DNA of 36,463 nt from Tenacibaculum sp. (GCA_020629275.1 JAHDDQ010000029.1:1-36463), one strand, 5' to 3'; counted from the stretch's first letter, positions 16,191 through 25,942 are shown. Notes: generated by a model from the sequence alone, not told the origin. Made by a program: numbers and translations.

Positions 16191-16982
16191 TCATCTCTTT
16201 TTGTATTTTCGAATAGCTTTCTTAATTTTTTGAATTCTATTTTCTGGATCTGGATGTGTGCTCTGAAATTCGGGAGTCCTGTTTGGACCAGCTGCTGCTT
16301 TTAAAATTTCCATAACATTGATTAAGTACTTTGGTTCATAACCAGAATCTACCATGAGTTTCACCCCGATATCATCACTTTCTAATTCATCATTTCTACC
16401 ATACTTCATATTAATAACATTTGCAATCGCTGCTGCACCTTGTGCGGTATTAGGATCAAATCCAACAGCAGCACCAGATAATAAACCTTGTGTTAAATCT
16501 TGTTTAGCCATTCGAGCTGCAGAATGTCTTCCTATAACATGACCAATTTCATGGCCAAGTACACCAGCAATCATATCTTGATTTAGACGACCATCTTGAT
16601 TAACCAGTTTGGAGAACAGTGCAAAAGTTATAAAAATTTGGCCTCCAGGTAATGCAAAAGCATTAATGGCTCTTTCATCACGTAATAAATGAAACTCAAA
16701 AGGATAACCAGATTGTTTTGCTATCGAATTGGCAACTAACTTTTCACCAATAGCATCTATAATTTGTTGATATTGCTTATTTGGGTGTAAGCCGCCATGT
16801 TGTTGTGCCATTTGAGGAGCAGAGCTTAAACCAATAGCTATTTCTTCTTTAGGAGAAATCGAAATATGTTGTTTTTTACCAGTATACGGATTTGTTTCTG
16901 CACTAGAGCAATATTTTATAAGAGCAAATAAAGCAATAGCTGCTCCAATTAATAATCGGATTTTAAATCCTCCTCTTCTCAT
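16191..16982 (-). CDS. M48 family zinc metalloprotease
   Basis: A 263-residue membrane-anchored peptidase. A hydrophobic segment (about 9-24) follows a basic MRRGGFK start; KYCSS (23-27) is a poor lipobox, so an uncleaved anchor is more likely. The zinc site is HEIGH (144-148, GVLGHEIGHVIGRHSAARMA). The third ligand is in NDELESDDIG (about 197-206). AINAFALPGGQIFI (106-119) is the conserved M48 block before the zinc helix. The product resembles LoiP/YcaL-type and other single-domain M48C proteases involved in envelope protein quality control, not the multi-spanning HtpX. It is divergent from the aromatic hydroxylase gene. The substrate is unknown. Confidence 0.9.
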   Translation of the reverse strand: MRRGGFKIRLLIGAAIALFALIKYCSSAETNPYTGKKQHISISPKEEIAIGLSSAPQMAQQHGGLHPNKQYQQIIDAIGEKLVANSIAKQSGYPFEFHLLRDERAINAFALPGGQIFITFALFSKLVNQDGRLNQDMIAGVLGHEIGHVIGRHSAARMAKQDLTQGLLSGAAVGFDPNTAQGAAAIANVINMKYGRNDELESDDIGVKLMVDSGYEPKYLINVMEILKAAAGPNRTPEFQSTHPDPENRIQKIKKAIRKYKKR

Positions 16983-17090
16983 TTTTTGGTTTTTTGTGTT
17001 TGAGTTAAATATACGAAATTCTAGTATTTTTAGTACTATTAATAAGTAAATGAGTATTTTTATAAACTCAATTTATTAAGACTTTAGCGT

Positions 17091-18848
17091 ATGGAAACTC
17101 ATTTTGAGCTAAACGATGTTACTAAAAAATTACCTAAACATTTACACAAGTTTGTTGTGAAACAACCTTACGAAGAATACACAGCGCAAAACCAAGCAGT
17201 TTGGCGTTATGTAATGCGAATGAATGTAGATTATTTAGGCAAAGTAGCACACGAATCTTATATAGAAGGTTTGGAGAAGACAGGGATTTCTATTGATACC
17301 ATTCCAAAAATGGAAGGAATGAATAGAATACTCAAAGATATAGGTTGGGCAGCAGTTTCTGTAGATGGTTTTATTCCGCCAAATGCCTTTATGGAATTTC
17401 AGGCTTATAATGTGTTAGTTATTGCTTCAGATATGCGAACAATAAATCACATTAAATATACTCCTGCACCAGATATAATTCATGAAGCAGCAGGGCACGC
17501 GCCAATAATAGCAAATCCTGAATATGCAGAATATTTACGTAGATTTGGGGAAATTGGAGCAAAAGCAATTTCTTCAGCAAGAGATTATGAAATGTATGAG
17601 GCTATACGTTTGTTGTCAATCTTGAAAGAAAATCCGAATTCGTCCGTTAAAGAAATCCAAGAAGCTCAAGAGCAGGTAGAATGGCTACAAAATAATATGG
17701 GCGATCTTTCTGAGATGGCGCAGATACGTAACCTACATTGGTGGACAGTTGAGTATGGACTTATAGGAAGCCTCGAAAATCCTAAAATTTATGGAGCAGG
17801 TTTACTTTCTTCAATAGGTGAAAGTGCATGGTGTATGCAAGATGAAGTAAAAAAAATCCCATATACACTACAAGCTTCAAATGTGAGTTTTGATATTACA
17901 AAACCACAACCGCAACTATTTGTAACTCCCGATTTTGCACATTTGAGTTTAGTTCTTGAGCAATATGCTAATACTATGGGTATACGTAGAGGTGGTTTAA
18001 GTGGTGTTAGAAAGTTAATAGATTCAAAGAATTTAGGAACAATAGAATTAACAACAGGAGTTCAAATTTCAGGAGTCTTTTCTAATGTTATCTCAGATGA
18101 AAGAGACCGTCCAATTTATATTCAGACTAATGGAGGTACAGCTTTAGCTAATAGAGATAAAGAATTAATTGGTCATGGTATCGAATACCATGCAGAAGGT
18201 TACGGAAGTCCTATCGGTAAATTAAAGGGGATTAATATTCCTATAGAGAATATGAGTCCAAGAGATCTGGAAGCTTACGGTATTTATGAAGGTAAAAAGG
18301 TTACGCTGGAATTTGAAGGAGGAATAAAAGTAGAAGGAGAAGTAATCACAGGAACAAGAGATTTAAGAGGTAGGATTCAATTAATATCGTTTAAAAATTG
18401 CACAGTAACACATTTTGAGACGTTACTTTTTCATCCAGATTGGGGTATTTATGATATGGCAGTTGGTGTAGAAATAGTTTCTGCTTATGCAGGACCAGCA
18501 GATGTAACTTCTTTTGAAAACCTTGGAAAGGTTTCAGAAACTAAAACACACAAGATTGAGTACTCAGAGGCTGATAAGGAGTTGTATAAATTGTACGAGC
18601 AAGTACGTCAAATGAGAGAAGAGAATGGAAGTACTGAGGATACTCTAAGAGTTGTTTTTGAGAAAATTAAAGAAGCACACAAAAGTGATTGGTTGTTAGC
18701 AATCGAGCTTTACGAGCTTTCAGTAATTAATAATTATTCAGTACAACATGATATAGAGCGTTATTTGACTACTTTAAAAGAAAATAAGGATTACAAAGAG
18801 CTTATTGAAAATGGATTATATTTGTTATCTAAAACTGAAGTAATTTAA
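17091..18848 (+). CDS. Biopterin-dependent aromatic amino acid hydroxylase
   Basis: A 585-residue member of the iron- and pterin-dependent hydroxylase family (phenylalanine 4-hydroxylase type). The catalytic domain is about residues 30-310. Iron ligands are visible as His131 and His136 in PDIIHEAAGHAPII, and Glu221 in HWWTVEYGLIG. It lacks an N-terminal ACT regulatory domain. It has a C-terminal extension of roughly 270 residues (about 315-585) with beta-rich and then helical segments that I do not recognise; bacterial PhhA proteins are usually only about 260-300 residues. Phenylalanine to tyrosine is the likely reaction, but tryptophan or tyrosine as substrate cannot be excluded. It is followed after two bases by a rhodanese gene, so the two are probably translated from one message. 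No pterin recycling enzyme (PhhB) is seen in the window. Confidence 0.87.
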   Translation: METHFELNDVTKKLPKHLHKFVVKQPYEEYTAQNQAVWRYVMRMNVDYLGKVAHESYIEGLEKTGISIDTIPKMEGMNRILKDIGWAAVSVDGFIPPNAFMEFQAYNVLVIASDMRTINHIKYTPAPDIIHEAAGHAPIIANPEYAEYLRRFGEIGAKAISSARDYEMYEAIRLLSILKENPNSSVKEIQEAQEQVEWLQNNMGDLSEMAQIRNLHWWTVEYGLIGSLENPKIYGAGLLSSIGESAWCMQDEVKKIPYTLQASNVSFDITKPQPQLFVTPDFAHLSLVLEQYANTMGIRRGGLSGVRKLIDSKNLGTIELTTGVQISGVFSNVISDERDRPIYIQTNGGTALANRDKELIGHGIEYHAEGYGSPIGKLKGINIPIENMSPRDLEAYGIYEGKKVTLEFEGGIKVEGEVITGTRDLRGRIQLISFKNCTVTHFETLLFHPDWGIYDMAVGVEIVSAYAGPADVTSFENLGKVSETKTHKIEYSEADKELYKLYEQVRQMREENGSTEDTLRVVFEKIKEAHKSDWLLAIELYELSVINNYSVQHDIERYLTTLKENKDYKELIENGLYLLSKTEVI

Positions 18849-18850
18849 TA

Positions 18851-19159
18851 ATGAGTTTTTTAAATTTATTTAGAAGAAAAAATATGAGTAACGAAATTCA
18901 AGAATATTTAAAGAAAGAAGCAGTAGTTCTAGATGTTCGTACATTAGAAGAATGGAACGAAGGTCATAGTGAGGGAGCAAAACATATCGTATTAAATACA
19001 ATTCCTGAACATATTGAAGAAATCAAATCATGGAATAAGCCTGTTATTGCTGTATGTAAAAGTGGAGGAAGAAGTGGACAGGCTACTGAATTCTTACAAG
19101 GTCATGGAGTTGATATTATTAATGGAGGTCCTTGGGGTAATGTAGATCAATACTTATAG
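18851..19159 (+). CDS. Rhodanese-like domain protein
   Basis: A 102-residue single-domain rhodanese. Typical blocks are VVLDVRTLEEWNEGHSEGAKHI (split over 25-46) and the active loop VCKSGGRSGQA with catalytic Cys69. It probably carries or transfers sulfane sulfur in the cytosol; no signal peptide is seen. An internal ATG (Met12, NMSNEIQ) would remove the basic MSFLNLFRRK start. The first ATG fits the two-base spacing to the hydroxylase stop and is preferred. A terminator follows about 18 bases after the stop. Confidence 0.9.
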   Translation: MSFLNLFRRKNMSNEIQEYLKKEAVVLDVRTLEEWNEGHSEGAKHIVLNTIPEHIEEIKSWNKPVIAVCKSGGRSGQATEFLQGHGVDIINGGPWGNVDQYL

Positions 19160-19177
19160 AACAATACATTTAACTAT

Positions 19178-19217
19178 AAAAAAGAGCATTCAAACTATTA
19201 ATTTTGAGTGCTTTTTT
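19178..19217. terminator. Bidirectional terminator
   Basis: The stem around AGAGCATTCAAA and TTTGAGTGCTTT (19178-19194 with 19203-19217; includes G-U pairs) is flanked by six A on one side and six T on the other. It separates the rhodanese gene from the convergent GSCFA gene and can act on both strands. Confidence 0.8.
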
Positions 19218-19261
19218 ATTTTTTAATTAGGAAGACACTTGAGTTCTAAATTCTCTGACTG

Positions 19262-20212
19262 TTAAAACTTCATAAAAGGAAATTTTTTTAATAATACTGT
19301 CTTTTTCTCCTCTAGTTTCTGTAGGAATTTTTGATGTGCATCTGAATTTGGATTAAAAGGTCTATGTGCTATTCCTCGTTGTATCTCTTCAATTTTTATT
19401 AAAGTTTCTAGAGTAATTTCAGAAAACCAAGTCTCTGTAAACTTACTCCATATATAATTTATGGCAGTTGTGTTAGGGTGAATCATATCATCATTATAGA
19501 AGCGATAATCACGTAATTCATCCATCATAATCTCGTACGAAGGAAAATAAAAAATATGCTTTCTAGGCTCCATTAAACGGTGAATACCAGTTAATAAATG
19601 TGATTTACTTTGTTGGTTTTCTATAAAACCATCTTTTAAATGTCGCACAGGAGAAACTGTAAAAATAATAGTAGTTTTAGGGTTAACCGATTTTATGAGT
19701 GAACAGATATTAGCCAAACTTTCTTCAACTTCATCAGTAGATAAAATTTCCTTTAAAAACTGTTTTTGAGGTACCTTGTGACAGTTAGCAACAATAATAT
19801 CCGATTCAATAAAACGATATACCCAAGCCGTACCTAATGTGATAATAATATGAGAGGTGTTTTGAATATATTGATAAAGCGATTGTGTAGCTTTATTTAA
19901 AGATGAAACTAAATTATCTTTATTTGATGAACTTAAGCTTGAGTGAGCTTCAAAACAATGCCAACGTTCGTTTAATTCAAAAATATCTTTTTCAGTATAT
20001 TCTTTTTCATTTATAACATGTGTAATTAAACTTTCTATAGCTTTAGGATGAAATAGAATACCAAATGGATTTTGAATGCTCTGAAACTTGTAGTATGATA
20101 ATTTATCTCCAATATTTTCAGAAAAACAAGAACCTAATAATAATAACTTAGAATTATAGTCTATTTGGTTATGTACTTGTTTTGAAATTGGTACTAGAGT
20201 TCTGAAATTCAT
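19262..20212 (-). CDS. GSCFA family protein
   Basis: A 316-residue cytosolic protein of the GSCFA family, named after its N-terminal motif, here LLLLGSCFSENIGDKL (24-39) followed by NPFGILFHP. A second block, HIIITLGTAWVYRF, and a C-terminal DDMIHPNTTAINYIW give the GDSL/SGNH-like arrangement of Ser, Gly/Asn and D-x-x-H residues, so it may be a hydrolase acting on an unknown ester. It is known mainly as a conserved uncharacterised family. It lies on the same strand as the MORN, DUF2490 and alaS genes. Confidence 0.88.
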   Translation of the reverse strand: MNFRTLVPISKQVHNQIDYNSKLLLLGSCFSENIGDKLSYYKFQSIQNPFGILFHPKAIESLITHVINEKEYTEKDIFELNERWHCFEAHSSLSSSNKDNLVSSLNKATQSLYQYIQNTSHIIITLGTAWVYRFIESDIIVANCHKVPQKQFLKEILSTDEVEESLANICSLIKSVNPKTTIIFTVSPVRHLKDGFIENQQSKSHLLTGIHRLMEPRKHIFYFPSYEIMMDELRDYRFYNDDMIHPNTTAINYIWSKFTETWFSEITLETLIKIEEIQRGIAHRPFNPNSDAHQKFLQKLEEKKTVLLKKFPFMKF

Positions 20213-20272
20213 GAGAATACTATTTAAGAAGGTATAATGTTAGTTTTAGTGTGGTTTATAAAGTTAACATAA

Positions 20273-21136
20273 TTACTCTGTTTCCTCCACTAACTTATCA
20301 TTTTTCCAGATACCTTTAGCTTTTATTTTACCCTTTTTATCATAATAAATGCCCTTTCCTTCTCTTTTATCATCTTTCCATTCTCCTATAAACTTTTTGC
20401 CATTTTTCCAAAAGTAGGTTCCTTTTCCATTCCTAAGGTCATTTTTATAATCTCCTTCATAATGTTCTCCATCAGCCCAATAAAAAACACCTTTTCCATT
20501 TCTTTTATTATTTTTCCAACCTCCTTCATATCTACCTCCTGTATCAAATAGAGCTATTCCATAGCCATTTGCTTTTTCTTTATAGGTTTTACCTACATAA
20601 TGAAGTATATGTTTCTTAGTGCTTTTAAATTTTAAATATTGTAAAGAAGGTTTTGAATTAAGCTTATTTTTAAAATAATTCAATTGTTTCTTTACATTTA
20701 TTAAAGCATTGTACAGAGAATCGTAACTTTTAGAAGTTACCAAATTAGCATCAGATTTTTTTAATGCTCTTTTGTTATTATTGAATATATTATTCCTGTT
20801 ATTCTCTACACCAGTTTGTTTCTTTAAATCTATAAATTGTTTTGCTATTTGTATACGGAATTGCACGTAGTCTATGTCTGGTTTATATAAAGAATCCTGA
20901 AAATTTTCTTTGTAAGAAACTAAAGCTGTTTCATATTCTCCTTTTATTAATAAAGAGTCTATATGAGTCAAGTTATCTTCTTTGTTTCTTTTTTCTTTGA
21001 GCAGAGAGTAGTCTGATTGTAATTCTGTAATCTCTTTTTGAAGGTCATTCTGTTTCACACCAGTATAAATAGTGTTAGTAGTTAGAGAAATGAATAATAA
21101 AAAAGATATAAAAATTATAGTTTTTGATATTTTCAT
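20273..21136 (-). CDS. MORN repeat protein with N-terminal membrane anchor
   Basis: A 287-residue protein. A hydrophobic segment (about 7-25) is a membrane anchor or signal. Residues about 28-170 are polar and probably helical with no recognised domain. The C-terminal 100 residues hold about four MORN units: GYGIALFDTGGRYEGGW, NGKGVFYWADGEHYEGDY, NGKGTYFWKNGKKFIGEW and EGKGIYYDKKGKIKAKG. MORN repeats form beta-hairpin rods that often mediate protein or lipid contacts; in bacteria their roles are poorly known. The gene starts 14 bases after the DUF2490 gene, so the two are likely co-transcribed. Confidence 0.82.
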   Translation of the reverse strand: MKISKTIIFISFLLFISLTTNTIYTGVKQNDLQKEITELQSDYSLLKEKRNKEDNLTHIDSLLIKGEYETALVSYKENFQDSLYKPDIDYVQFRIQIAKQFIDLKKQTGVENNRNNIFNNNKRALKKSDANLVTSKSYDSLYNALINVKKQLNYFKNKLNSKPSLQYLKFKSTKKHILHYVGKTYKEKANGYGIALFDTGGRYEGGWKNNKRNGKGVFYWADGEHYEGDYKNDLRNGKGTYFWKNGKKFIGEWKDDKREGKGIYYDKKGKIKAKGIWKNDKLVEETE

Positions 21137-21150
21137 AATTTTTTAAAAAA

Positions 21151-21957
21151 TTAATCATCCATATGGATTGATGGAATTTTATTTTTAATATTTCTAGAAT
21201 CAAGAGAAAAATACATATGAAACCTCGCTGTCCAACTTTGTTTAAAGAGAGTTGCGTCTTCAAGGGTTTGTCCATGAGAATACATAATCCCTGTAGCTAA
21301 TGTAAGTCTTGGACTAACAATGTATCCCAAAGACATATGCAATCTTAAATCTTCCATTATACTACCAGCCACAGGTTTTCCACTTTGTAAAATTAATTCT
21401 GCTTCAGGGGAAGCATAAAAAGTTTTGGGTTTGAATGTAGTAGAATTTAAAGGGATTTTGGCTTTAAACATATAACGCCATCGATTCCTAAAAATATATT
21501 TACTATTCTCCTTAAATTTTTTAGTCCATCTATGTTCAATACGAATACGATGATAAAAATACATCGATGAAATGGGTGAAGCAAACATATATTGATGCCA
21601 TATTCTCCATTCAGGTACTAAATTTTTATCTGTTGAATTTTCATTTGTATTGAAGTTAAATCTTAAAACACCACCAAGACTAATATTAAAGTTTTTAGAA
21701 TAGATATACCCTATTGCGTGTCTGTTATAAACCTGAGCTATTTGTCCAACAAAAGGATTGTTTTCGGTTTCTTGGAAACGGAAATGTGTTTGTGCTACCC
21801 AATAAAAGCGATTCGATAATCTAATATTACCATAAGTGTTTATCCAAGTTTTAGTAATAGGTTCTTTAAATTTAGATGTTAAAGAGGTTTGTTGTGCGTG
21901 TATTGAACATGAAACATATGAGAGAAAGATAAAACATAGTTTTATATGATTATTCAT
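21151..21957 (-). CDS. DUF2490 outer-membrane protein
   Basis: A 268-residue exported protein. Residues 1-22 are a signal peptide (ends SIHAQ). The body has alternating aromatic strands typical of a small beta-barrel: RFYWVAQTHFRFQE, AIGYIYSKNFNISLGGVLRF, EWRIWHQYMFASPISSMYFYHRIRIEHRW, RNRWRYMFKAKIPL and RLTLATGIMYSHGQ (each written within family-typical blocks). These match the DUF2490 family, whose function is unknown. It is first of a probable two-gene unit with the MORN gene; 241 bases containing two strong hairpins separate it from alaS. Confidence 0.8.
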   Translation of the reverse strand: MNNHIKLCFIFLSYVSCSIHAQQTSLTSKFKEPITKTWINTYGNIRLSNRFYWVAQTHFRFQETENNPFVGQIAQVYNRHAIGYIYSKNFNISLGGVLRFNFNTNENSTDKNLVPEWRIWHQYMFASPISSMYFYHRIRIEHRWTKKFKENSKYIFRNRWRYMFKAKIPLNSTTFKPKTFYASPEAELILQSGKPVAGSIMEDLRLHMSLGYIVSPRLTLATGIMYSHGQTLEDATLFKQSWTARFHMYFSLDSRNIKNKIPSIHMDD

Positions 21958-22013
21958 TTGTAAATAACTTATTTGTAGTTCTTAATGTGAGGAAAATTAT
22001 ATAATTAACTATA

Positions 22014-22048
22014 ATAGAAAATTAATTTTAGGATTATTAATTTTCTAT
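22014..22048. repeat. Perfect 13-bp inverted repeat
   Basis: ATAGAAAATTAAT (22014-22026) and its exact complement (22036-22048) flank a 9-base loop. It lies 57 bases upstream of the DUF2490 start codon. No T run follows on either strand, so it is not a standard terminator. It may be an operator or an RNA hairpin in the leader. Confidence 0.6.
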
Positions 22049-22128
22049 AAACGTAAGTAGTTTTTGTTTATTATAAATATTGAAAATATATAATTTGAAG
22101 TCAGGGTATGGTATAATACTAAAGCTAA

Positions 22129-22168
22129 ACTTTATTCCTCTTTAATAAGGGTTAAAAAGGAATAAAGT
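22129..22168 (-). terminator. Long hairpin downstream of alaS, possible terminator
   Basis: An outer 11-bp stem (22129-22139 with 22158-22168, ACTTTATTCCT) continues past one C/A mismatch into an inner 5-bp stem (22141-22145 with 22152-22156). It lies about 30 bases past the alaS stop. On the reverse strand it is followed only by the weak tract TTTAGCTTTAG, so termination is plausible but not certain. Confidence 0.5.
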
Positions 22169-22198
22169 AACTGAAAGTCTAATTTTCTAATTAAAAAT

Positions 22199-24814
22199 TT
22201 AAACTATATATTCTTTTGCTTTTTCTAAAACTTTAGGTATTCCACCAGGGTTTTTCCCGCCAGCAGTAGCAAAGAAATTTTGACCACCACCACCACCATG
22301 GATGTATTTTCCTAATTCTCTAACAACCTTACCAGCATCGTAACCTTTATTATTAGCTAAATCTTTTGAGATATAGCAGGTTAACATTGCTTTTTCTTTA
22401 GTTGGAGCAGTAGCAAATAATATAAATAGATTGTCAACTTCTCCTCCTAATTCAAACATTAGGTTTTTAATACTATTAGCATCTAAATCAACTTTAGTTG
22501 CCAAGAAGTTTACACCATTAATTTCAGAAATTTGATTTTTCAAATCCCCTTTCATATTCATAGCTTTATCTTTTAAAAGCTGTTCAATTTGTTTTTTCAG
22601 TAAAGCATTTTCCTCTTGCAAAGAGCTAACAGATTTTGTAAGATCTTTAGGGTTTTTTAATGCTTCTTTTACTGAAATAAAATTACGCTCAATAGTTTCA
22701 AAGTACTCACCAACAGCAACATTTGTAATCGCTTCAATACGGCGAATACCAGCAGCAACTGCTCCTTCAGACTTTATTTTGAAATACCATATGTCTCCAG
22801 TTTGTTGCACGTGAGTTCCTCCACATAATTCCATGGATTGTCCGAAACGTATCGCTCTAACACTATCTCCATATTTTTCACCAAACAAAGCAATAGCACC
22901 TTCATCGACAGCTTGCTGCATAGGAATATTTCTTTTTTCTTCTAAAGAAAGATTTTCACGGATACGAGCATTTACAAACGCTTCAATTTCTTGTAATTGA
23001 TCTTTAGAAACCTTAGAGAAATGAGAAAAATCGAAACGTAGATAATCTGGACCTACTAGTGAACCTTTTTGTTCTACATGTGTTCCTAATATAGTGCGTA
23101 ATGCTTGATGTAATAAATGTGTTGCCGTGTGATTACTGGCAGATAAACGTCTAAATTCTTTATCAACTACAGCTGTTAAAGAGTCACCTAAATGCTGTGG
23201 TAAATTCTTAGCGTAGTGAATAATCACATTATTTTCTTTTTTAGTATCTAAGATATAAATTACATCTCCGTTTGCTGTTTCTATATATCCTTTATCTCCA
23301 ACTTGACCACCACCTTCAGGGTAAAAAGGAGTCATGTTAAAAACCAATTGATATTGATCTCCTCCTTTTTTTGTAGTTACTTTTCTGTAACGGGTTAATT
23401 TTACCGTTACTTCCAAAGTATCGTAGCCTACAAACTCTTCAGTTTCATCTTCAATTAATGTTATCCAGTCTCCTGTTTCACTTGCGGAAGCAGCACGAGA
23501 ACGGTCCTTTTGTGCTTTTAAACCTTGGTCGAATTCATCTTTATTTACACTATATCCTTTTTCACGTGCAATTAACTGTGTTAAATCTAAAGGGAATCCA
23601 TAAGTGTCGTATAGTTCAAAAGCTCTTTTACCAGAAATCATTTTGTCCTCTGTAGTTTCAATGATTCTATCTAAAAGTATCAACCCTTGATCTAAAGTTC
23701 TAAGGAAGGATTGCTCTTCTTCTTTAATAACATTATGTACTAAAGTGTCTTGTTTACGAATTTCAGGAAAAGCATCACCCATTTGATTAGATAGTGTTTC
23801 CGTTAACTTATAAATAAATGGTTCTTTTACATTCAAGAAAGTAAAACCATAACGAACTGCACGACGTAAAATTCTGCGAATCACATATCCAGCTCCATTA
23901 TTGCTAGGTAACTGACCATCAGCAATAGCAAAGGCAACAGCTCTAATATGATCAGCAATTACGCGAATGGCAACATCAACTTTTTCATCTTTTCCATATT
24001 GAACCCCTGTAATTGTTTCTATTTCACGAATTAATGGAGTAAAAACATCTGTGTCATAATTAGACTGAACTCCTTGAAGAACCATACACAGACGCTCAAA
24101 TCCCATTCCAGTATCAATATGTTTCGAAGGTAATTCTTCTAAAGTACCATTAGCTTTACGATTGTATTGCATGAATACTAAATTCCATATTTCTACAACT
24201 TGAGGATGGTCTTCATTAACCAAAGATTTACCGTCTACTTTAGCTTTCTCCTCTGCAGAACGAATATCAACGTGAATTTCAGAACATGGACCACACGGAC
24301 CTTGTTCTCCCATTTCCCAGAAATTGTCCTTTTTATTACCCATTAAAATACGATCTTCTGGAATAATTGCCTTCCATAAATCGTATGCATCTTGATCTAA
24401 ATTAGTTCCATCTTTCTTATCACCTTCAAATACGGTTACATACAATATATCCTTTGGGATTTTATATACTTCTGTAAGTAGCTCCCAAGCCCAATTAATA
24501 GCTTCTTTTTTGAAATAATCACCAAAACTCCAGTTACCCAACATTTCAAACATCGTATGGTGGTAAGTATCGTAACCTACTTCTTCTAAATCATTATGCT
24601 TTCCAGATACACGTAAACATTTCTGAGAATCAGATATTCTGGTAGTTTTAGGTGTTGAGTTTCCTAAGAAATACTCTTTAAAAGGAGCCATTCCAGAATT
24701 TGTAAACATTAAAGTAGGATCATTTTTCAATACCATTGGTGCTGAAGGAACGATTTCATGCTGTTTAGACTTGAAAAATGCTAAAAACTGAGCTCTTATA
24801 TCTTGAGATTTCAT
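22199..24814 (-). CDS. alaS: Alanine--tRNA ligase
   Basis: Charges tRNA-Ala with alanine and edits mischarged Ser/Gly. The 871-residue length is normal. The class II aminoacylation domain (about 1-360) begins with [15 protein letters not shown] and contains [15 protein letters not shown] and the [16 protein letters not shown] block. The editing domain carries the zinc-binding residues HTATHLLH and CGGTHV. The C-Ala domain (about 740-871) ends with the Gly-rich [19 protein letters not shown]. It is divergent from the M23 peptidase gene. A housekeeping gene with a secure assignment. Confidence 0.97.
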   Translation of the reverse strand: MKSQDIRAQFLAFFKSKQHEIVPSAPMVLKNDPTLMFTNSGMAPFKEYFLGNSTPKTTRISDSQKCLRVSGKHNDLEEVGYDTYHHTMFEMLGNWSFGDYFKKEAINWAWELLTEVYKIPKDILYVTVFEGDKKDGTNLDQDAYDLWKAIIPEDRILMGNKKDNFWEMGEQGPCGPCSEIHVDIRSAEEKAKVDGKSLVNEDHPQVVEIWNLVFMQYNRKANGTLEELPSKHIDTGMGFERLCMVLQGVQSNYDTDVFTPLIREIETITGVQYGKDEKVDVAIRVIADHIRAVAFAIADGQLPSNNGAGYVIRRILRRAVRYGFTFLNVKEPFIYKLTETLSNQMGDAFPEIRKQDTLVHNVIKEEEQSFLRTLDQGLILLDRIIETTEDKMISGKRAFELYDTYGFPLDLTQLIAREKGYSVNKDEFDQGLKAQKDRSRAASASETGDWITLIEDETEEFVGYDTLEVTVKLTRYRKVTTKKGGDQYQLVFNMTPFYPEGGGQVGDKGYIETANGDVIYILDTKKENNVIIHYAKNLPQHLGDSLTAVVDKEFRRLSASNHTATHLLHQALRTILGTHVEQKGSLVGPDYLRFDFSHFSKVSKDQLQEIEAFVNARIRENLSLEEKRNIPMQQAVDEGAIALFGEKYGDSVRAIRFGQSMELCGGTHVQQTGDIWYFKIKSEGAVAAGIRRIEAITNVAVGEYFETIERNFISVKEALKNPKDLTKSVSSLQEENALLKKQIEQLLKDKAMNMKGDLKNQISEINGVNFLATKVDLDANSIKNLMFELGGEVDNLFILFATAPTKEKAMLTCYISKDLANNKGYDAGKVVRELGKYIHGGGGGQNFFATAGGKNPGGIPKVLEKAKEYIV

Positions 24815-24879
24815 TAGGATATTTAGTTAAAAAAAATTTAATTAATAAAGGACAGAATACTGAATAATAAAACATTTCA

Positions 24880-24887
24880 TACATTTG
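24880..24887 (+). promoter_or_regulatory. Putative -7 box for the M23-MerR-LemA-TPM operon
   Basis: TACATTTG fits TAnnTTTG. It ends two bases before an in-frame ATG at 24889, so transcripts starting here would exclude that codon. This supports the ATG at 24946 as the real start. A second TACATTTG lies at 24933-24940, too close to 24946 for a leader. No -33 TTG is found for either. Confidence 0.45.
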
Positions 24888-24945
24888 TATGTCTAACAAC
24901 AGTGTCTATCTCTACAAAGGACACAAAAATACTACATTTGGCCTT

Positions 24946-25914
24946 ATGGCAAAAGTAAAATATTATTATGACCCTGAGACGCTTTCATACCAACAAATCG
25001 AGGTAAGAAAGCGAGATAAATTTAAGAACACCTTTATAGGTGTTTTAGGTGTTGCATTAGTTGCTTTTTTAGGGTTTGTTGTGCTAAGTCAATTTTTAGA
25101 ATCTCCAACAGAAAAAACACAAAGAAGAGAGTTAGAGAATTTAAAATTACATTATGAATTACTGAGTAAAAGAATGACTCAAACTTCAGATGTGCTTACA
25201 GATTTACAGGAACGTGATGATTATATTTACAGAACTTATTTTGAAGCAAACCCAATACCAGAGGAACAAAGAAAAGCGGGATTTGGAGGTGTAAATAAAT
25301 ATAAAAATTTAGAAGGTTTTGATAATTCAGGAATGATTAAAGATGTAACCATGAAATTAGATATTTTGTCTAAGCAAATTGTGGTTCAGTCTAAATCATT
25401 AGATGAAATTGTTCAATTAGCAAAAGAGAAAGAACTAATGCTTTCTTCTATACCAGCTATAAAACCTATTAAAAATGAAGATGAAACGAGAATGGCATCT
25501 GGTTATGGTATGCGATTACATCCTATTCTAAAATCATGGAGAATGCATAATGGGATGGATTTTACGGCACCAACAGGAACGCCTATATTTGCCTCAGGAA
25601 ACGGGAAAATAACACGATCGGCACGTAGTGCTACATTTGGGAAGGTAGTATATATTGAGCACGGTTATGGTTACAAAACAATTTACGCTCATATGAGTAA
25701 AATTGTGGCAAAAAGAGGGCAGAAGGTAAAGCGAGGAGATTTAATAGGATATGTTGGAAACACAGGAAGATCAGCTGCTCCACACCTACACTATGAAGTA
25801 CATAAGAATGGAAGACCAGTAAATCCTATTTACTATTATTACGGAGACTTGTCTCCAGAAGAATTTCTTGCCATGCAAAAGGCATCCCAAGAATTACGAC
25901 AATCTTATGATTAA
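24946..25914 (+). CDS. M23 family metallopeptidase
   Basis: A 322-residue membrane-anchored peptidoglycan endopeptidase (LytM type) when started at 24946 (MAKVKYYYDPETLSYQ, a start common in flavobacterial homologues). A longer frame from 24889 would add 19 residues but overlaps the presumed promoter. A transmembrane helix follows at about residues 32-50. A coiled-coil-like region spans about 55-170. The M23 domain covers about 180-290: RMASGYGMRLHPI, HNGMDFTAPTGTPIFA (the HxxxD zinc ligands), HGYGYKTIYAHMSKI, and GRSAAPHLHYEVHKNG with the HxH motif. All catalytic ligands are present. It probably acts in cell-wall remodelling in the periplasm. It is the first gene of a tight five-gene run. 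Confidence 0.93.
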   Translation: MAKVKYYYDPETLSYQQIEVRKRDKFKNTFIGVLGVALVAFLGFVVLSQFLESPTEKTQRRELENLKLHYELLSKRMTQTSDVLTDLQERDDYIYRTYFEANPIPEEQRKAGFGGVNKYKNLEGFDNSGMIKDVTMKLDILSKQIVVQSKSLDEIVQLAKEKELMLSSIPAIKPIKNEDETRMASGYGMRLHPILKSWRMHNGMDFTAPTGTPIFASGNGKITRSARSATFGKVVYIEHGYGYKTIYAHMSKIVAKRGQKVKRGDLIGYVGNTGRSAAPHLHYEVHKNGRPVNPIYYYYGDLSPEEFLAMQKASQELRQSYD

Positions 25915-25942
25915 ATTATAACCTTGATAATAAAGATTGTTT

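Noticed and set aside
22014..22048. Attachment site or mobile element end
   Set aside because: No integrase, transposase or direct repeat is found near it; a palindrome alone is not enough.
24889..24945. Upstream ATG start for the M23 peptidase
   Set aside because: The ATG lies two bases after a -7 box, so would not be transcribed, and the added 19 residues do not look like a domain; MAKVKYYYD at 24946 is the usual start.
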